Positions 60,513 to 64,000 of a stretch of DNA of 64,000 nucleotides are shown piece by piece. Within the stretch, counting starts at the first letter, position 1; the number at the start of each line of letters is the position of its first letter. The DNA is from Embleya scabrispora DSM 41855 (lineage in GTDB: Bacteria; Actinomycetota; Actinomycetes; Streptomycetales; Streptomycetaceae). Below the pieces are notes generated by a model, which was not told where the DNA came from, did no database searches, and saw only the letters and a list, made by a program, of their open reading frames with translations. The stretch spans positions 81,185 to 145,184 of the forward strand of contig NZ_KB889563.1 in NCBI RefSeq assembly GCF_000372745.1, in the 5' to 3' direction. Both the position numbers and the translations under genes were made by a program.

Positions 60513-62195
60513 ATGGACTCACTACGTCCGACCGTCGTCGCGATGATCTCCGTACTCGGCGCGTACGGCTCGGCCCTGCTTCTCGAACGCGGCGCGCACC
60601 TGCGGGTGGACGTCGTCGTCACGGCGGTGGTGCTCGCGCTGACCCTGGCCCGCGCACAGCGCGACGCGGCCCCGGGGGACCGCCTGCTCGCGTGCGTCGT
60701 GATGCCGCCGGCAGCCATGGCGGCGACCTGGATCGCCGAACTGATCCCCCGGCATCCCGCGCTCGGCGGCGCCCTGTTCGCCGGCGCGATGGCCGCGACG
60801 ATCGAACTCCGCCGGTTCGGCCCCCGAATCGCCGCCGCCGGCACCGTCTCGGCACTCCCGCTCGTGGCAAGCCTGGTGGTGCCGACCGGTGACGGGCCGG
60901 CCCCGCCTCTCGCGCACACCCTGTGGCTCGGTCTCGACGCGCTGATCGTGGGCGCCTGGGTCGGCACGGTGCACCTCTGCGCGAAGCACCTCCGCGCGAA
61001 GCACCTCCACACACAGCACCTCCACACACAGCACTTCCGCTCGAAGCGCGTCCGAACGAAGCGCGTCGACGCGGAACACACCGACTCACAACACCCGGTC
61101 GCCGCGCCGAGCCGGCCGCAGCCCGGTCCGCGCCCAAGGCCGCGCCCGACCCCACGCCCGGTCCCGGCGACCGGCGCCGCGCGGCGGCTGTCCGCGAGTA
61201 CGCGCATGGCCATCCAGACCGGCGTCGCCCTCGGCGCCGCGTTCGCATGCGGCCGACTCCTGTGGCCCGAGCACTGGTCCTGGGCTGTGCTGACCACGTA
61301 CATCGTCTGCGGCGGAGCACGTGGACGGGGCGACGCGCTGCTCAAGGGCGTCCTGCGCACCCTCGGCGCCGCGGCGGGCACCGTGCTTGCCGCCATGCTC
61401 GCGGACACCTTCGGCACGCACGACCCCCGCGCGGTGCCGGTCATCTTCGCCCTGCTCGCGCTCGGCACCTGGCTGCGCTCGGCCAACTACGCCTATTGGG
61501 CCGCGTGTGTGACCGCCGTGCTCTCCCTGCTCTACGGCTGGTTCGGCCAACCGGCGACCGAGTTGCTACCCGAGCGGCTCGCCGCGATCCTGCTCGGCGC
61601 CGCGTTCGGGGTCGCCGCCGCGTGGCTGATCCTGCCGATCCGCACCGCGGACGTGTTGCGCCGCCGGGTCGCCGACGCCCTGGCCGCACTGACCGACCTG
61701 CTGGGCGGCCTGCCCGACGACCGAGGCGCGGCGACTTCGGCGGTCTCGGCCGCCGAGCACCCGCTGCACCGCTTCGACGCCGCCGTGGCCGGGCTGCGCG
61801 ATCTCGAACCCGCGCTGCGCGCTCACCACCGGCTGGTCCGGCATCGCCGCGGGGGTCCGCGTCCGGCCGCGGTCATCGACGCCCTGCGCGCGTGCACGGC
61901 TCCCGTACACCGGGTGGCCGAGCGTCCCGCCGCAGTCCTCGACCACGCTTCCGCTCGCGCCGCGGTGGCCGCCAACGTCGTCGCGGTCCGCCGCGCGATC
62001 GGCCGCCGACCAGGCGCTCCGTATCATCCCCTGCCCGCCGAACTCCGTTGTTCAGCACCGCAGTTGGCCGATCTCGACACCGCCCTCGGCCGCCTCGCCG
62101 CAATCTACGCGCCCCCGCCCGGCGCCCCGTGCACCACCACGCCGATCGAGCCACCGGCGGCACCGAACGCCTCGACGATCTTCCGCCGGCGATGA
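60513..62195 (+). CDS. FUSC-family transporter with repeat-expanded basic linker
   Basis: The protein is 560 aa, in two membrane halves: residues about 1-150 (six helices such as RVDVVVTAVVLALTLARAQR) and about 230-410, with the FUSC_2 block LLWPEHWSWAVLTTYIVCGG ARGRGDALLKGVLRTLGAAAG. The halves are joined by an unusual His/Lys/Arg linker built from pentapeptide repeats (157-186) and a Pro/Arg-rich stretch. ATG at 60513 with AGAGG. Divergent MarR control suggests export of an aromatic or toxic compound. Confidence 0.88.
   Translation: MDSLRPTVVAMISVLGAYGSALLLERGAHLRVDVVVTAVVLALTLARAQRDAAPGDRLLACVVMPPAAMAATWIAELIPRHPALGGALFAGAMAATIELRRFGPRIAAAGTVSALPLVASLVVPTGDGPAPPLAHTLWLGLDALIVGAWVGTVHLCAKHLRAKHLHTQHLHTQHFRSKRVRTKRVDAEHTDSQHPVAAPSRPQPGPRPRPRPTPRPVPATGAARRLSASTRMAIQTGVALGAAFACGRLLWPEHWSWAVLTTYIVCGGARGRGDALLKGVLRTLGAAAGTVLAAMLADTFGTHDPRAVPVIFALLALGTWLRSANYAYWAACVTAVLSLLYGWFGQPATELLPERLAAILLGAAFGVAAAWLILPIRTADVLRRRVADALAALTDLLGGLPDDRGAATSAVSAAEHPLHRFDAAVAGLRDLEPALRAHHRLVRHRRGGPRPAAVIDALRACTAPVHRVAERPAAVLDHASARAAVAANVVAVRRAIGRRPGAPYHPLPAELRCSAPQLADLDTALGRLAAIYAPPPGAPCTTTPIEPPAAPNASTIFRRR
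60981..61070 (+). repeat. six tandem 15-bp units inside the FUSC gene
   Basis: GCGAAGCACCTCCGC and five diverged copies follow in phase, encoding AKHLR, AKHLH, TQHLH, TQHFR, SKRVR, TKRVD. A seventh, more degraded unit follows at 61071. Confidence 0.9.
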
Positions 62196-62339
62196 CCTTC
62201 GACGGCTCCCACCCCGGCCTCGGGAAGCGACCTTGTCCAAGCGAGCAGACAATGATCGTGAGGGATCCTGCCGCGGCCGCGGCGGGACATGTGTGGTTCT
62301 GCGGTCTCACCATCGTGGGATATGGGAATCGGTGTGGCC

Positions 62340-62768
62340 ATGACTATCGACGAGCGGAATCCTCCGGTCTGTGCATGCCTTCCCGTCGAGGGCTCGAGTC
62401 GCTACCACGGGCCGATGGAGCGCGCCGATCCCGCCGGCCCGCCGAACCTCCCGTCACCCGGCTCCCATGACGAACCGGTGTCGATCCGGGTCATGGTGGC
62501 GCGGCTCAGGGCTGCGTACCCCTCGGTCGACGCGGTCACGGTCGAAACGACGGTCAGCACGGCGTACGACTCGTTCCGGCAGGCCAGGATCAGAACCTAC
62601 ATCCCGATCCTGGTCGAACGCCGGTCCCGGAAGGTGCTAGGCGCCGCCTGCCGCGCCGCTCCGGGTCCGGCCATCGACGGCGGGGCGACCGCGGCCGACC
62701 CGGGGCCGGAGGCCGCCCGCGCGCGTGGTGCAGGCCGGTGGAGACTCCCCCGACTCCGGAAGCGGTGA
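62340..62768 (+). CDS. three-helix-bundle dimerisation-domain protein
   Basis: The protein is 142 aa. Residues about 47-95 (IRVMVARLRAAYPSVDAVTV ETTVSTAYDSFRQARIRTYI) match the small all-helical domain found in many actinobacterial proteins of unknown function (three-helix bundle dimerisation domain), ending in ILVERRSRKVLG. The N-terminal 40 and C-terminal 40 residues are low complexity. ATG at 62340 is a guess; ATG at 62415 also fits. It precedes the PPK2 gene by 69 bases. Confidence 0.65.
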   Translation: MTIDERNPPVCACLPVEGSSRYHGPMERADPAGPPNLPSPGSHDEPVSIRVMVARLRAAYPSVDAVTVETTVSTAYDSFRQARIRTYIPILVERRSRKVLGAACRAAPGPAIDGGATAADPGPEAARARGAGRWRLPRLRKR

Positions 62769-62837
62769 GGATCGATCTCTCACCACCCCGGCCCCGAAAG
62801 GCGCCGTGCTCACCCCGGACCAACGAAGGACTGATAG

Positions 62838-63830
62838 GTGATGTCGGACGAGAGAGCCGAACGCATCGCAGGATTCATCGAGCCACTACGGGTGAAACCC
62901 GGGTCCAAGGTGCGCCTGGAGCGGGACTTCGATCCTCGCTACAAAGCCGGTCTGAAGAAGCGGGACGGGATCGAGTTGCTGCGGACCGGGGTGTCGTTGC
63001 TGGCCGAGTACCAGGAGCGGCTGGCCGCCCAGGACACGTACGGGGTACTGCTCTGTCTCCAGGCACTCGACTCCGCAGGCAAGGACGGGACGATCCGCCA
63101 CGTGATGAGCGGCGTCAATCCCCAAGGCGTACGGGTCAGCAGCTTCAAGGTGCCCTCCGCCGAGGAACTCGACCACGACTATCTGTGGCGCTACGTTCGG
63201 CGGCTGCCCACGCGCGGCGAGATCGCCATCTTCAATCGCTCGCACTACGAGGAGGTTCTCGTCGTGCGAGTCCACCCCGAGAACCTCCTCCGCCAGAAGC
63301 TGCCGGGGAACGCGTCGGGTCGGGATCTGTGGGACCGGCGCTATCGGGAGATCAACCGCTGGGAGCGTTACCTCACGGACAACGGGTTCAAGGTGGTGAA
63401 GATCTTCCTGAACCTGTCCGAGGAGGAGCAGCGCATCCGCTTCCTGAAGCGGATCGACCTGCCCGAGAAGAACTGGAAGTTCTCCGCGGCTGACGTCCGG
63501 GAGCGGCGGCGGTGGGACGACTACCAGCACGCGTTCTCCGAAATGTTGTCGGCCACGAGTACGAAGTGGGCGCCGTGGTACGTCGTGCCGGCGGACCGGA
63601 AGTGGTTCGGGCGGATCTGCGCGGCGGCGATCCTCGCGCACACCCTGATCGACATCGATCCTCAGTACCCCGATGTGGGGGAAGAGGCGCGAAAGGACCT
63701 GCTCGTCACCAAACGGGACCTGGAGCGAGAGGCCCCTGCCGGGGCGTCGGCGGATCCGTACGCCGAGCGGCATCCGTCGGCCGCCCGGGCCACCGGGCGA
63801 AAGCACCGGCCGAAGAAGAAGCGCGGCTAG
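62838..63830 (+). CDS. ppk2: polyphosphate kinase 2 (PPK2) family protein
   Basis: The protein is 330 aa, of the PPK2 superfamily. Walker A is ALDSAGKDG (about residues 77-85), followed by GVNPQGVRVSSFKVPS, the lid/Walker B block GEIAIFNRSHYEEVL and the Arg-rich RERRRWDDYQHAFSEML. PPK2 enzymes transfer phosphate between polyphosphate and nucleotides. GTG at 62838 or ATG at 62841; AAGGA lies upstream. The gene is followed by a P-type ATPase gene. Confidence 0.93.
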   Translation: MMSDERAERIAGFIEPLRVKPGSKVRLERDFDPRYKAGLKKRDGIELLRTGVSLLAEYQERLAAQDTYGVLLCLQALDSAGKDGTIRHVMSGVNPQGVRVSSFKVPSAEELDHDYLWRYVRRLPTRGEIAIFNRSHYEEVLVVRVHPENLLRQKLPGNASGRDLWDRRYREINRWERYLTDNGFKVVKIFLNLSEEEQRIRFLKRIDLPEKNWKFSAADVRERRRWDDYQHAFSEMLSATSTKWAPWYVVPADRKWFGRICAAAILAHTLIDIDPQYPDVGEEARKDLLVTKRDLEREAPAGASADPYAERHPSAARATGRKHRPKKKRG

Positions 63831-63916
63831 GACGGAAGCGGGGCTACGGCCAGGACCTGTCGGAGCGGTGCGCGACCGGGCCGGACCGTCCGCGGCCACG
63901 GATCGGAGGCGAAACG

Positions 63917-64000
63917 ATGACGGTGCGTTCGAATCCCATCGGAGAACAGCCCGCTTCGGGGGACGGCTGGTACGCGCGCGCTCCCGAAGAGGTCGCAGCG
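63917..64000 (+). CDS. P-type cation-transporting ATPase, N-terminus (partial)
   Basis: Only 28 codons are visible before the window ends. ATG at 63917 follows a full GGAGG site (63905-63909). The end WYARAPEEVAA matches the cation-ATPase N-terminal domain, which begins with a Trp and a short helix ending in E-V. Type (Ca2+, Mg2+ or K+) cannot be told. Confidence 0.6.
   Translation, partial: MTVRSNPIGEQPASGDGWYARAPEEVAA

Overview
The window is high-GC DNA with GTG/TTG starts, strong GGAGG-type ribosome binding sites, ATGA/GTGA gene overlaps, a mycothiol-type maleylpyruvate isomerase fold, an ECF41 sigma factor and a large LuxR-type (LAL) ATPase regulator. Together these point to a Streptomyces-like actinomycete (order Streptomycetales or a close relative). 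The content is chromosomal accessory and catabolic DNA. I see no rRNA, convincing tRNA, CRISPR array, phage module or intact insertion sequence.

Layout. (1) 1-12.2 kb: a sugar / sugar-acid locus. A ribose-type ABC transporter set (ATPase end, permease, binding protein) reads rightward. Facing it is an operon of a closely paralogous transporter set followed by an SDR sugar dehydrogenase, an SMP-30 lactonase, an aldose-epimerase-like protein, a 2-keto-3-deoxygluconate-type PfkB kinase and an exported LamG-like protein that is split between two frames. A divergent GntR regulator with a palindromic operator precedes a deleted fumarylacetoacetate-hydrolase (FAH) relic and a mannonate-dehydratase-like gene. 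The set reads as an oxidation, lactonase, dehydratase, kinase route from a sugar to a phosphorylated 2-keto-3-deoxy acid. (2) 12.5-23.2 kb: a PAS-PAS-GAF-SpoIIE phosphatase, hypothetical and secreted proteins, a RibD-C reductase, a secreted 5'-nucleotidase and a membrane-anchored propeller-like protein. (3) 23.3-28.4 kb: a coupled operon of a GCS2/YbdK carboxylate-amine ligase, an N-acetylglutaminylglutamine-type amidotransferase and an S9 peptidase. (4) 29.1-37.1 kb: an APC permease / GMC oxidoreductase / aldehyde dehydrogenase operon with a divergent IclR regulator, then a second IclR gene, a dienelactone hydrolase, a maleylpyruvate isomerase and a truncated FAH gene. (5) 37.4-44.6 kb: a frameshifted secreted protein, an EamA fragment, an ECF41 sigma factor with an NAD(P)-binding partner, an acyl-CoA dehydrogenase, a secreted dipeptidase-like hydrolase with a discoidin domain, and a small protein that looks like an orphan ATP-grasp-type RiPP precursor. 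(6) 44.6-64 kb: two FUSC transporters, a LAL regulator divergent from an MBL hydrolase / carboxylesterase / RidA operon, a NicO metal exporter beside a giant phosphoesterase/propeller fusion, a lipase, a flavin reductase, MarR, PPK2 and the start of a P-type ATPase.

A recurring theme is gene relics: FAH remnants, a 200-bp duplicate of the 5' end of the acyl-CoA dehydrogenase, an EamA stub, and several single-base frame breaks. Some of the frame breaks could be assembly indels in G/C runs; the deletions and the duplicate cannot be explained that way. The most interesting candidates for new biology are the orphan RiPP precursor with a stub of its presumed maturase, and the ligase/amidotransferase/peptidase operon that lacks the canonical NAGGN partners.
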